NCBI GenBank assembly: GCA_900319505.1
Contig: ONOV01000014.1
Coordinates: 1-21,862, forward strand
DNA length: 21,862 nt
DNA from: an uncultured Erysipelotrichaceae bacterium
GTDB taxonomy: Bacteria > Bacillota_I > Bacilli_A > Erysipelotrichales > Erysipelotrichaceae
Direction of reading: 5' to 3'
A program made the translations under genes and the position numbers. Positions 7,362-15,800 of this stretch are shown here, piece after piece. The notes under the pieces were generated by a model. It worked only from the letters and a program-made list of their open reading frames with translations. It searched no databases and was not told where the DNA came from. The number at the start of each line of letters is the position of its first letter. Position 1 is the stretch's first letter.

Positions 7362-7376
7362 GGATAATGTTTATGA

Positions 7377-8474
7377 TCAGAAAGCTTCGTGCTCTTCCAT
7401 CTCTTTGTATTCCTTGGCTTCTTCTTCACCTGTCAGAACACGCAGAGCACCCTGTGCCAGAGCGATCATTTCTCTTTCACCCGGATAGGCAACAACCGGA
7501 GCGATCCAGCCTACATAGGACTTGATGCCGTCAACGACATCCTGACCATGGGCAATACCGCCGGTGAGGATGATGGCATCAACGTCACCCTTGAGTACAG
7601 CTGCCAGAGCTGCGATATCCTTGGAGTGCTGGTAGATGAATGCTTCCTTGATCAAGGCAGCCTTCTTATCACCATTGGCAATCATCTTGTCAACTTCACG
7701 CATATCCGCTGTGCCGAGGTAGGCAACCATACCGGCATCACCAACAGCTCTCTTCATCATGTCATCGACTGTCGGATACTTACCGGAATAGCAGAGTCTG
7801 ATCAGATCGCCTACCGGTACGCCGCCGGAACGGGTAGGAGCGAAAGCACCATCACCATCCAGGCCGTTGTACATATCGATCATTCTGCCTTTTCTGAAGC
7901 AGCCGGTTGTGCAGCCGCCGCCCATATGAGCAACAACAACATTGACTTCATTGAACTTCTTGCCCTGAGACTTTGCATACTCACGGGTAACAGCTCTCAT
8001 ATTCAGGGCATGTACTTTGGCGCGTCTGGTAATATCAGGCATACCGGAGATACGGGCAACATCCTGTAATTCATCAACTGCAGTCGGGTCGACAATGTAG
8101 GAAGGGATGCCTAACGGATCCGCAATCTTACGGGCCAGAAGACCGCCGAGGTTTGCCGCATGGTCGCCATGCAGGGCAATGGTCAGATCATGAACGATTG
8201 CATCATTGACGGTGTATGTACCAGCCTCAATCGGATGCAGGTAGCCGCCTCTGCCGACACAGGCATCCAGTTTATGGACGTCATAGTTCTGTTCCTTGAG
8301 GTAATTCATGATAACGCCATAACGGAAGTCCAGCTGATCGATCGTCTTGGCAAACTTTGCCATTTCACTTGCCGGATGATCCAGCGTAACCTCGGATACC
8401 TGCTTTTCATCTTCAAAGATTGCGATCTTTGTGGAGGTAGAACCAGGATTGATTGCAAGAATGTTATATGCCAT
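7377..8474 (-). CDS. buk: Butyrate kinase
   Basis: Transfers phosphate from butyryl phosphate to ADP, giving butyrate and ATP, the energy-yielding last step. It belongs to the acetokinase fold: ILAINPGSTSTK phosphate loop at the N-terminus, VVAHMGGGCTTG, RSGGVPVGDLIRLCYSGKY, and the ILTGGIAHGQ adenosine motif near the C-terminus. About 365 residues is normal. Start choice: an ATG at 8483 would add three residues and overlap the end of ptb. The ATG at 8474 matches the family N-terminus, with AGAAAGG upstream serving either start. Cotranscribed with ptb, the normal pairing. Branched-chain acyl phosphates may also be substrates. The linked butyrate operon favours butyrate. Confidence 0.95.
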   Translation of the reverse strand: MAYNILAINPGSTSTKIAIFEDEKQVSEVTLDHPASEMAKFAKTIDQLDFRYGVIMNYLKEQNYDVHKLDACVGRGGYLHPIEAGTYTVNDAIVHDLTIALHGDHAANLGGLLARKIADPLGIPSYIVDPTAVDELQDVARISGMPDITRRAKVHALNMRAVTREYAKSQGKKFNEVNVVVAHMGGGCTTGCFRKGRMIDMYNGLDGDGAFAPTRSGGVPVGDLIRLCYSGKYPTVDDMMKRAVGDAGMVAYLGTADMREVDKMIANGDKKAALIKEAFIYQHSKDIAALAAVLKGDVDAIILTGGIAHGQDVVDGIKSYVGWIAPVVAYPGEREMIALAQGALRVLTGEEEAKEYKEMEEHEAF

Positions 8475-8475
8475 A

Positions 8476-9402
8476 TTAACCATTTACCTTTCTCATGTGT
8501 TCAGCCAGCAGTGCTGCTAAAGCAATACTGTAGATCTTTGTTTCCTTGGAATCGGAACGGGATGTCAGAATAACCGGTGCAGCTGTACCGACTAACAGAC
8601 AGCCGTTCTTCAGGCCAGGTACCATGTGAACCATTGCCTTGTAGCAGATATTGCCGGCGTGGATATCCGGGAACAGCAGTACATCTGCCTTGCCGGCAGC
8701 AGGTCTGTCCTCAGCACCCTTTTCTTTGGCAGCAGCCGGATACAGAGCGATATCAAGAGACAGTGGTCCATCAACGACACAGTCCCTGATTTCACCAGCT
8801 TCATTTGCCTTTCTCAATTCATCCGCATCAACTGTAGCCTGCATCTTCGGATTGACAACTTCAACCGCAGCAAGCGGAGCAACTTTCGGATTCTCAACAC
8901 CGCATGCCTTGGCAACATCAACATCATAGGCGATGATCGCTTTCTTGTCCTCTAAAGAAGGATAGGGGATGAACGCAACATCAGATGCGAATACCAGTCT
9001 GTCGATGCCGGGAATTTCAAACACAGCAACGTGGGACAGAGGCTTGCCGGTACGCAGACCGACTTCCTTGTTCAGAACACTCTTCAGGAAGTTCTTGGTG
9101 GGAAGAATGCCCTTCATATACATATCAGCTTTGCCGTCATGAACCAGCTTGACAGCAGTCAGAGGTGCCTGGGCATCATCCTGCTCATCAATGATGGTGA
9201 AGTCATCCGGGTTCATGCCGATCTGTCCGGCAATCTCACGGATCTTATCTTCTTTACCGACGAGAATCGCATCAACGATACCCATCTTATGTGCTTCATT
9301 GACAGCTTCCAGTACAGCCACATCGTGTGCACAGGCAACACTCAGTGTTTTCTTTTCACATGCAGAAAGTTTGGATAAAAGCTCTTCAAAGTTCTTTGCC
9401 AT
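8476..9402 (-). CDS. ptb: Phosphate butyryltransferase
   Basis: Exchanges CoA of butyryl-CoA for phosphate, giving butyryl phosphate for Buk. The 308 residues belong to the phosphate acetyl/butyryltransferase family, seen in MYMKGILPTKNFLKSVLN, the GIDRLVFASDVAFIPYPSL segment, and the C-terminal domain with DVLLFPDIHAGNICYK and LLVGTAAPVILTSRSDS. Length excludes a full phosphotransacetylase with regulatory domains. The start ATG is fixed by an upstream in-frame stop, yet the nearest good ribosome binding site (AGGAGG) lies 15 bases away, which is unusually long. The promoter at 9448-9476 shares a Rex-like operator with thlA. Confidence 0.95.
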   Translation of the reverse strand: MAKNFEELLSKLSACEKKTLSVACAHDVAVLEAVNEAHKMGIVDAILVGKEDKIREIAGQIGMNPDDFTIIDEQDDAQAPLTAVKLVHDGKADMYMKGILPTKNFLKSVLNKEVGLRTGKPLSHVAVFEIPGIDRLVFASDVAFIPYPSLEDKKAIIAYDVDVAKACGVENPKVAPLAAVEVVNPKMQATVDADELRKANEAGEIRDCVVDGPLSLDIALYPAAAKEKGAEDRPAAGKADVLLFPDIHAGNICYKAMVHMVPGLKNGCLLVGTAAPVILTSRSDSKETKIYSIALAALLAEHMRKVNG

Positions 9403-9447
9403 AAAAGTAAGTCACAGCCTCCTTGTATTTACTTTAAAGCCGCTAGT

Positions 9448-9476
9448 ATGTTAACATATTCACATAGCATATTCAA
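9448..9476 (-). promoter_or_regulatory. Promoter of ptb-buk
   Basis: Read on the - strand: -35 TTGAAT (9476-9471), a 17-bp spacer, -10 TAACAT (9453-9448). The hexamers, spacing and operator placement mirror the thlA promoter. Transcription would start near 9441, about 39 nt before the ptb start codon. Confidence 0.65.
9450..9464. promoter_or_regulatory. Rex-like operator in the ptb promoter
   Basis: On the - strand this reads TGTGAATATGTTAAC, identical over 15 bases to 178-192 in front of thlA, with the same GTGAA-TATG-TTAAC symmetry. It covers the 3' part of the spacer and most of the -10. Two exact copies in front of two operons of one pathway are unlikely by chance in 22 kb. The regulator's identity (Rex) is inferred from operator shape and known clostridial regulation. 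Confidence 0.62.
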
Positions 9477-9545
9477 GAAAGCGGGCATTGAATATGCCGT
9501 CTTTTCCTTATCTGTACTGGAAAAGTGAGGGGGAACTGTTTTTTT

Positions 9546-10037
9546 ATGAAAGCTGTATATTCCGGAACATTCGATCCGATTACCAACGGACATATGGATA
9601 TCATCTCCCGGGCAAGCCGGATGTTTGATGAAGTTGTCGTGCTGATCATGCGCAATCCCAAGAAACACTGCATGTTTACGGAAGAAGAACGCATGAATAT
9701 GATACAGAAGAGCATAGAGGATGCGCATCTGAGCAATGTCAGTGTAGTGGCCGGGGCAGGACTGACCGTGGACATGGCTGCCAGGCTCGGGGCATCGGCT
9801 ATTGTCAGAGGCATCCGGGCAGTATCCGACTATGAATATGAGCTCATGCAGGCAACAGCCAATATGAAGCTTAATCCGGATGTAGAGACGATGCTGATGA
9901 TTGCTGCACCGGAGTATTCCTTTTTAAGTTCATCTGCCGTGAAGGAAATCGCCATCAACGGCGGTAATATCAAAGGCATGGTGCCGGATGTCATTGTGGA
10001 TGAAGTCAGTGACAAGATGGCGCATACAATTATCTGA
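9546..10037 (+). CDS. coaD: Pantetheine-phosphate adenylyltransferase
   Basis: Adenylates 4'-phosphopantetheine to dephospho-CoA, the penultimate step of CoA synthesis. The 163 residues match the family length (about 160). The nucleotidyltransferase motif GTFDPITNGH spans residues 7-16, RGIRAVSDYEYE 88-99, and SFLSSSAVKE, the ISSTxxR-like motif, 125-134. An in-frame GTG at 9525 would add seven residues (MRGNCFF). The ATG at 9546, with AGGGGG upstream, gives the conserved M-K-A-V-Y-S-G N-terminus and is preferred. It diverges from ptb. A CoA synthesis gene beside CoA-thioester metabolism may be coincidence, as coaD is often found in housekeeping contexts. Confidence 0.95.
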   Translation: MKAVYSGTFDPITNGHMDIISRASRMFDEVVVLIMRNPKKHCMFTEEERMNMIQKSIEDAHLSNVSVVAGAGLTVDMAARLGASAIVRGIRAVSDYEYELMQATANMKLNPDVETMLMIAAPEYSFLSSSAVKEIAINGGNIKGMVPDVIVDEVSDKMAHTII

Positions 10038-10048
10038 ATCGAATGAAG

Positions 10049-10088
10049 GCTTCAGAGACGGATATACTGTTTCTGAGCTTTTTCTCTT
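10049..10088 (+). terminator. Intrinsic terminator after coaD
   Basis: GCTTCAGAGAC (10049-10059) pairs with GTTTCTGAGC (10069-10078), with one bulged T and one G-T wobble around a nine-base loop, followed by TTTTTCTCTT. It separates coaD from the Jet operon, so jetA needs its own promoter in 10089-10198. Confidence 0.75.
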
Positions 10089-10182
10089 AAGTCTGCTGCG
10101 CTGCTTTCATTCATGACGCTTAGATCACAACAGATCAAAATCCCGCATGAATAAAGGCATAGCAACGATTTCGATCTGAAAG

Positions 10183-10190
10183 TATAGAAT
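10183..10190 (+). promoter_or_regulatory. Possible -10 element for the Jet operon
   Basis: TATAGAAT (read as TATAGA or TAGAAT) ends 8-10 bases before the jetA ATG, so transcription would start within a few bases of the start codon. I see no clear -35 and no ribosome binding site in the preceding 30 bases. The rest of 10089-10198 contains nothing else I recognise. Confidence 0.3.
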
Positions 10191-10198
10191 AGAAAACG

Positions 10199-11686
10199 AT
10201 GAGTGAATTCAAACAGCTGACCAGGATCAGTGAAACAAGTTATCTTAATGCGGACAATGCTGAGCGCTACCGGGCGATCATGCGTGTCTTTTTTCATGCT
10301 GATCAGCATTATGCTGATTCTCTCTATAAAGAGGATGTCATGCGCTTGCTTAAGGAACAGTTTCCCCAGTACAGTGATCTGAGTATGGATCAGCTGAAGC
10401 TGGACCTGGCTCAGCTGGTGGAATGGAAGAATCTGGAAGCTGTGCAGGATCCCAGGCATGTGTATACCATTGCTGAATATAAGAACAAGAAGTTCCGCTA
10501 TTCAATGACGCCGGCATCGGTTGAGATTGAACGGATGACGCTGCGGCTGGAGTCGCTGTATCTTGAAACTTCTTCACTGTCTTCCAATTACTTTGTCAGA
10601 CTGGAAGGACAGCTGGCTGAAGTGAACCATCTTAAGGAAAGAGAATTGAAGGATGTCGGAGAGTGGTGGTCATCGCTGCAGGATGATTTCCGCAGTATGA
10701 TTGAAAATTACCGTGACTATCTGCGGGAGTTCTATTCCGGCTCGGGTGAGAAGATTCTCAAAAGTGTAGAGTTTGTCATTCATAAGGACAGATTCGTGAC
10801 CTACCTGAAGGAATTCATTGTGGAACTGCAGGCACATACGGACCGTATTGCCGGCATGTTAAGAAGAATTGATGCTAAGCAGAAAGAAGATATGCTGGAA
10901 AGAATTACCGCTTCCCAGCTGGATATTCCCCGTCTGGCCAATGAAAAGCATGAGAACCTGGAAGAAGAGATCCGGGAAGATATCAGAGCAAAGTGGAAGA
11001 GTCTGGAGCACTGGTTTCTTGTTATTGACGGACAGCCCAGTGAAAGCAGCCGGATTCTTGATGTGACTAATGACATCATAGACCGGATCATTCAGAATGC
11101 GGCATTGATTGTCCGCCTGCAGGACTATGACTTATCAAGAAGAGGGGATTATGAGCGCTGGATCGGCATGTTCAATGACTGTGAAAGCATGGAAGATGCC
11201 CATAAGCTTTCCGCGTTTCTGTTCGGGGCAGGCAGTGTCAGACATTATACGGTGAATGAATCCCGCAGTACGGATTCCATCAATTCTTCTTCCGCCGAAG
11301 AAGAACCGTTTGTCTATACGCTTTCTTCCCATTCCCGTACCTACCGGCCGAGGGTAGAACGGGAAGCCTATACTTCGCGTGATCTTTTCAAGCAGCAGAA
11401 GAAGCAGGAATATCTGGAACGGATGGAAAAGTGCCGGCAGGAGGCACAGAAGTATATTCATGATGGGAAGCTGGTGCTCAATAAGATTGATGGAATTGTG
11501 TCCAGTGATCTCAGAGGCGTCATGCTCAAATGGATAGCGGATGCCAATATCAATGTCTCACGTACGGGCAGAACGGAATACGGGCAGCGATATCATCTGA
11601 AGAAAGAAGAAGGAAACTGTGTTCTGCATTGTGAGGATGGTGATCTGATCATGCCGTGCTATGTGATTGAATTTGAGGATGAATGA
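10199..11686 (+). CDS. jetA: Wadjet anti-plasmid system protein JetA (kleisin-like)
   Basis: First gene of a four-gene Wadjet operon. In known Wadjet systems JetA is the kleisin-type subunit bridging the JetC SMC heads (MukF/MksF-like), and JetABC loads on and extrudes circular DNA for JetD to cut. This 495-residue protein opens with a winged-helix-like domain (about 1-110). Its pattern Y-L-N-A-x-N-A-x-R-Y-R-x-I-M-R, L-x-D-L-x-Q-L-V-E-W-K-N-L and K-F-R-Y-x-x-T-P-x-S-V-E-I-E-R resembles the DUF2397/DUF5716-type JetA families. A helical middle follows, then a serine-rich linker (about 350-390) and a C-terminal domain. There is no Shine-Dalgarno sequence before the ATG. jetB overlaps its stop codon. 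Subtype (II or III) is inferred from memory. Confidence 0.85.
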   Translation: MSEFKQLTRISETSYLNADNAERYRAIMRVFFHADQHYADSLYKEDVMRLLKEQFPQYSDLSMDQLKLDLAQLVEWKNLEAVQDPRHVYTIAEYKNKKFRYSMTPASVEIERMTLRLESLYLETSSLSSNYFVRLEGQLAEVNHLKERELKDVGEWWSSLQDDFRSMIENYRDYLREFYSGSGEKILKSVEFVIHKDRFVTYLKEFIVELQAHTDRIAGMLRRIDAKQKEDMLERITASQLDIPRLANEKHENLEEEIREDIRAKWKSLEHWFLVIDGQPSESSRILDVTNDIIDRIIQNAALIVRLQDYDLSRRGDYERWIGMFNDCESMEDAHKLSAFLFGAGSVRHYTVNESRSTDSINSSSAEEEPFVYTLSSHSRTYRPRVEREAYTSRDLFKQQKKQEYLERMEKCRQEAQKYIHDGKLVLNKIDGIVSSDLRGVMLKWIADANINVSRTGRTEYGQRYHLKKEEGNCVLHCEDGDLIMPCYVIEFEDE

Positions 11687-12870
11687 TGAACAGTCTGCAG
11701 ATATTAATGGAAAGAGTCTGGGTGGATAAGAAACAGGATCGTGATCTGTACTATAAGATCCGCCAGGATGTACCGGATCTCAGAAGATTTGCGGCGGAGT
11801 ATCCGGGCTGGCGTCTTATCGTCAATGAACGGCTGGTCCGTCTGGAAAAAATACCGGCCCATGCGGAAACATTCATGGGTATTCAGGACTTCAGTGATGT
11901 GAAGGATTACATGATGCTGTGTGTTCTTCTCCTGTTTCTGGAAGAAAGAGAAGAAGGGGAAGCTTTTCTTTTGTCTGAGCTGACCGACCGCATTGAGGTA
12001 CAGCTGAAGCCATGGCTGAAAGTGGACTGGACCAGCTTCACGCTGCGCAGATGTCTGATCCGGATGATGCAGTACGCAGAAAAGACAGGTCTGGTTATCC
12101 TGCATGAAGGAAATATCGATGCAGTATCGGCAGGTACCGGGGCAGAAGTGCTGTATGAAAATACAGGCTTATCCCGCTACTTTGCCGTTTCCTATCCATA
12201 TGATACTTCTAAGTGCCATACAGTCAGTGACTTTGAGGCACTGTCAAATGATAATGTGGACATGGATAAAGGGTTCATGCGTACCAACCGGGTCTATCGG
12301 CAATTGATGCTGTGTCCGGCCATGTATTGGAAAGACGGGGATGATCCCGATGCCATGTATCTGAAACAGCAGCGCAAGTGGGTAGGAAAATATCTGAATG
12401 AAGCACTGGGGGCAAGACTTGATGTGCACCGCAATGCAGCGTTTCTTGTCAATGAAGAAGATATGACCTCCTATGGGGAAGAGTTTCCTGATACCAGTAC
12501 ATTGTCGGATGTTGTTCTTTTAGTCTGCGGCTTGTTCCGGAAAGAGAACATGGTGCTGCAGGCAGATGAAACAGCGCTTGTGTCCGAAGAGGAATTTGAT
12601 CGTATGGTCACATTGGCAAAGAAGAAATTCAGTGCTGCCTGGAGTAAGGCCTATCGGGAAATGGATGGCGAAAGTCTGAGTGAAGCAGTGCTGTGGGAGA
12701 TGGAAGGCTGGATGATGGCTGAGAAGGAACAGGACGGTATCCGTCTTTACCAGGCCGTGTGGAAGTTCAATGGCACGTATCCGGAAAATTTCAATCCGGA
12801 AGAACGGCCTGAAAAGCCGAAGAAAAAGAAGAAAGAAAAGCAGGCAAGCCTGTTTGAGGAGGCAGAATGA
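11683..12870 (+). CDS. jetB: Wadjet anti-plasmid system protein JetB (MukE-like)
   Basis: The KITE-type accessory subunit expected to bind JetA and JetC. At 395 residues it is much longer than type I JetB (DUF4194, about 200). Its N-terminal half (Y-P-G-W-R-L-I-V-N-E-R-L-V-R-L-E-K-I-P, then a run of helical residues) resembles DUF2398/DUF6063-type JetB proteins. The C-terminus is a lysine-rich tail (PKKKKKEK) ending in QASLF (387-391) plus acidic residues, which looks like a bacterial sliding-clamp-binding motif. The start overlaps the jetA stop (ATGA). A second ATG at 11686 would remove one residue. The stop overlaps the jetC start in the same way, indicating tight translational coupling. 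Confidence 0.82.
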   Translation: MMNSLQILMERVWVDKKQDRDLYYKIRQDVPDLRRFAAEYPGWRLIVNERLVRLEKIPAHAETFMGIQDFSDVKDYMMLCVLLLFLEEREEGEAFLLSELTDRIEVQLKPWLKVDWTSFTLRRCLIRMMQYAEKTGLVILHEGNIDAVSAGTGAEVLYENTGLSRYFAVSYPYDTSKCHTVSDFEALSNDNVDMDKGFMRTNRVYRQLMLCPAMYWKDGDDPDAMYLKQQRKWVGKYLNEALGARLDVHRNAAFLVNEEDMTSYGEEFPDTSTLSDVVLLVCGLFRKENMVLQADETALVSEEEFDRMVTLAKKKFSAAWSKAYREMDGESLSEAVLWEMEGWMMAEKEQDGIRLYQAVWKFNGTYPENFNPEERPEKPKKKKKEKQASLFEEAE

Positions 12871-15800
12871 CAGACAGATGGAAAATGAACCGGCTGGGAT
12901 TTATCAATTTCTGGCTGTATGACAATGAAGTCTTTCCGCTGGATCACGGCCATATCCTCTTAAGAGGACAGAACGGTTCCGGCAAGTCCATCACCACCCA
13001 GAGCTTCATTCCGTTTATCCTTGACGGGGATCGTACACCAAGCCGTCTGGATCCGTTCGGGTCTGACGCAAGACGCATGGATTACTACTTCCTGGGAGAT
13101 GGTACCGGCAGTAAAGAAGATGTGACGGGCTATCTGTATCTGGAGTTTGTCAAAGAAGAAACCGGAGAATACAGAACTTTAGGCATCGGTCAGCGGGCCC
13201 AGAAGGGAAAGAACGGACTTGGCTTCTGGGGCTTTATCCTGATGGATGGCAGAAGAATCGGTTTTGATGGCTGCAGTCTCTCGAAAAAACTGAGTGAAGG
13301 CTCCTATCTGCCTTTATCTAGGAAGGAATGCCGTGATCACATCGGCCAGGGCAATTTCTTTACGGAACAGCAGAAGGAATACAAGGAAGCGGTGAATCAT
13401 TATCTGTTCGGTTTTGAGCGGATGGAACAGTATGATCAGTTCATCCGGCTGTTAGTCAAGGTCAGAGCACCAAAGCTTTCCAAGGAATTCAAGCCTTCCA
13501 AAGTATATGACATCCTGAATGATTCCCTGCAGACTTTAAGCAATGAAGATATCAGTCCGATGGTACAGGCCATGGAAAAGATGGATGAAATTCATACTCG
13601 TCTGGAAGGATTGAAGAATACCCGGGATCAGCTGCGCTATATCCTGAAGGAATATCATAATTACAATGCAATTACCGCCGCCAGAAAAGCCGAGAGCTAC
13701 CTCACAGCTGAAGCAGCCTGGACCCAGAACGAAAAAGCCTGTGAAGCACTTTTGAAACAGCAGAAACAGATGGAAAAGGATCTGCAGAAGGCATCGGACA
13801 GCCTTGCCTCACTGCGACAGGAAGTCAAAGTACTGGAAGCGAAAGAAGATGCCTATCAGCAGAGCGATATTGCTTCACAGCTGAGCCGCCGGACAAAACT
13901 GACCAGTCAGATTGCGGAAGTGAAGAAGAAAGAAGAAATCCGGCAGGATACCATCGATACACTGGCTGGTGAAATCCATCAGCTGGATGTAAAGATCCGT
14001 GAATATGATGCAGACAGTGCTGCCAATCGAAAAGAGATGGAGCGGCTGCTGAAGCTGCTGGATGAAATGAATGTACAGCTGCAGTTTGCGGATCATGATC
14101 ATTTTGCCTTGATGAAGGATATGCATGCCAAGGATGATTTCAGTCTGCTCAGAAGTGAGCTGAATGATCTGTCCAGTGATATTGCAACGATCAGAAAGAA
14201 GCTTGATCAGATGGCCCAGGCAGCAGAAGCGTTAGACGGGGCTGAAGAGAAACAGAGCAGGCTGGAAAAGGAACTGGCTGAGATTCAGAAACAGCTGAGC
14301 GAAGCTGAAGAACAGATTGATGCATTGAAAGATCAGGTAAGTGAAGGCTGGTATCTGTTCCGTCAGAATACCAGTGAACTGCAGGTGGATGATGAAACGC
14401 TGCAGAAGCTGATCCGCATCATCCGCTCCTATACACCAGCTGATGCCTATGACTATGCCGAGCTTTGCAGCAGCATCAGATCAAAGGCGAGGCTCAGCCT
14501 GCAGCTTCTTCTGAAACAGAATGAACAGGATCTGATTGATCAGAATGAAATCCTCAAACAGCTCAGAAAAGAACTGAACGACCTGCAGAATGAAACTGAA
14601 GCCATACCGGGGCGGTCTGAACGGGTTCAGGCATGCCGGAAGACACTGCAGGAAAAGGGCATTGAAGTCATACCGTTCTATGAAGCCATAGACTTCTCGG
14701 ATGTAGATGATAAGCGTCAGATCATGCTGGAAGAGCAGCTGGAAGCAGCCGGACTTCTGGATGCATTAGTCATTCGAAAAGAAGATCAGACCGCAGCGGA
14801 AGAGATCATGCAGGCATATACGGATCTTTTCATCACGCCGCTAGAACCTCATGAGGCCTGTTCCTTCTTCCGTGTCTCAGAAAGTAACATGAGCGAAGGC
14901 ATGAAGGCAGAAGTCAGAGAGATTCTTGCCTGTATGGGAGAAGATGACAGTCAGTTTGTTCTCCGGGATGACGGCTATTTCCGCAATGGTGTATTGAGCG
15001 GCTATGTGCGTCCGCTTGAAAACGATGCGGTGACTTATATCGGTGTTGAAACAAGACGGCGCCGCCACGCCGAACAGCTGGCTGAAAAGCAGGCGGAAAT
15101 CGACACTGCCCAACAGGAAAGGGAAAACCTTCTCAAAGAGAAACAGCAGCTGAAAGCAAGGGAAGGTGTTCAGGAAGAAGAGGCAGGAAAAATGCCTTCA
15201 ATCCGGGATCTGAACGCTTCATTTGACGTGCTTAACAGGCTGCAGAATCAGGAAGCAGCATCACTTGATGCTTTGAAGGATCAGAAGGAAATTGTACGCA
15301 GGCGGAAGTACGACTATCAGACAAAGCGCCATGATGCCGAGGAAGTGATGCGGCCTTATCCGTATGAGCATACGCGTGCTGCATATGAAGCAGTAAGTGA
15401 GACGCTTTCCGATTATCAGACAGAAGCAGAAAACTTCCATGATGTCCGCAAGGATGAACAGAATAATCAGGATCAGAAAGCCTACGCTGAAGGACGGCAG
15501 TCTGATAAGGAAGATGAAAAGGAAAGAGCAGAGGATGATCTTTCTGCTTTGAAAAAGGACGGGGAACAGGCGGAAGGAGAATTGGCGGCCGTAGAAGAAA
15601 TTCTCAATGCGCCGGAGACAAAGAAGCTTGTCGAAGAAATGGATGTGATCCGGCGGAAGAAAGCAGAAGATGCACAGAGTATCAACGTACTGATTGCAGA
15701 AACATCCAGGCTGCAGGCAAACCTGAACAACATGCAGGAAAAGATCGAAAGCCGGGAAAAAGAAACAGCCGAAGCAGAACAGAAGAAAAATCTTTCCCGT

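Noticed and set aside
7389..8069. 226-codon + strand frame opposite buk
   Set aside because: Shadow. The - strand frame encodes a clear butyrate kinase with all phosphate-binding motifs.
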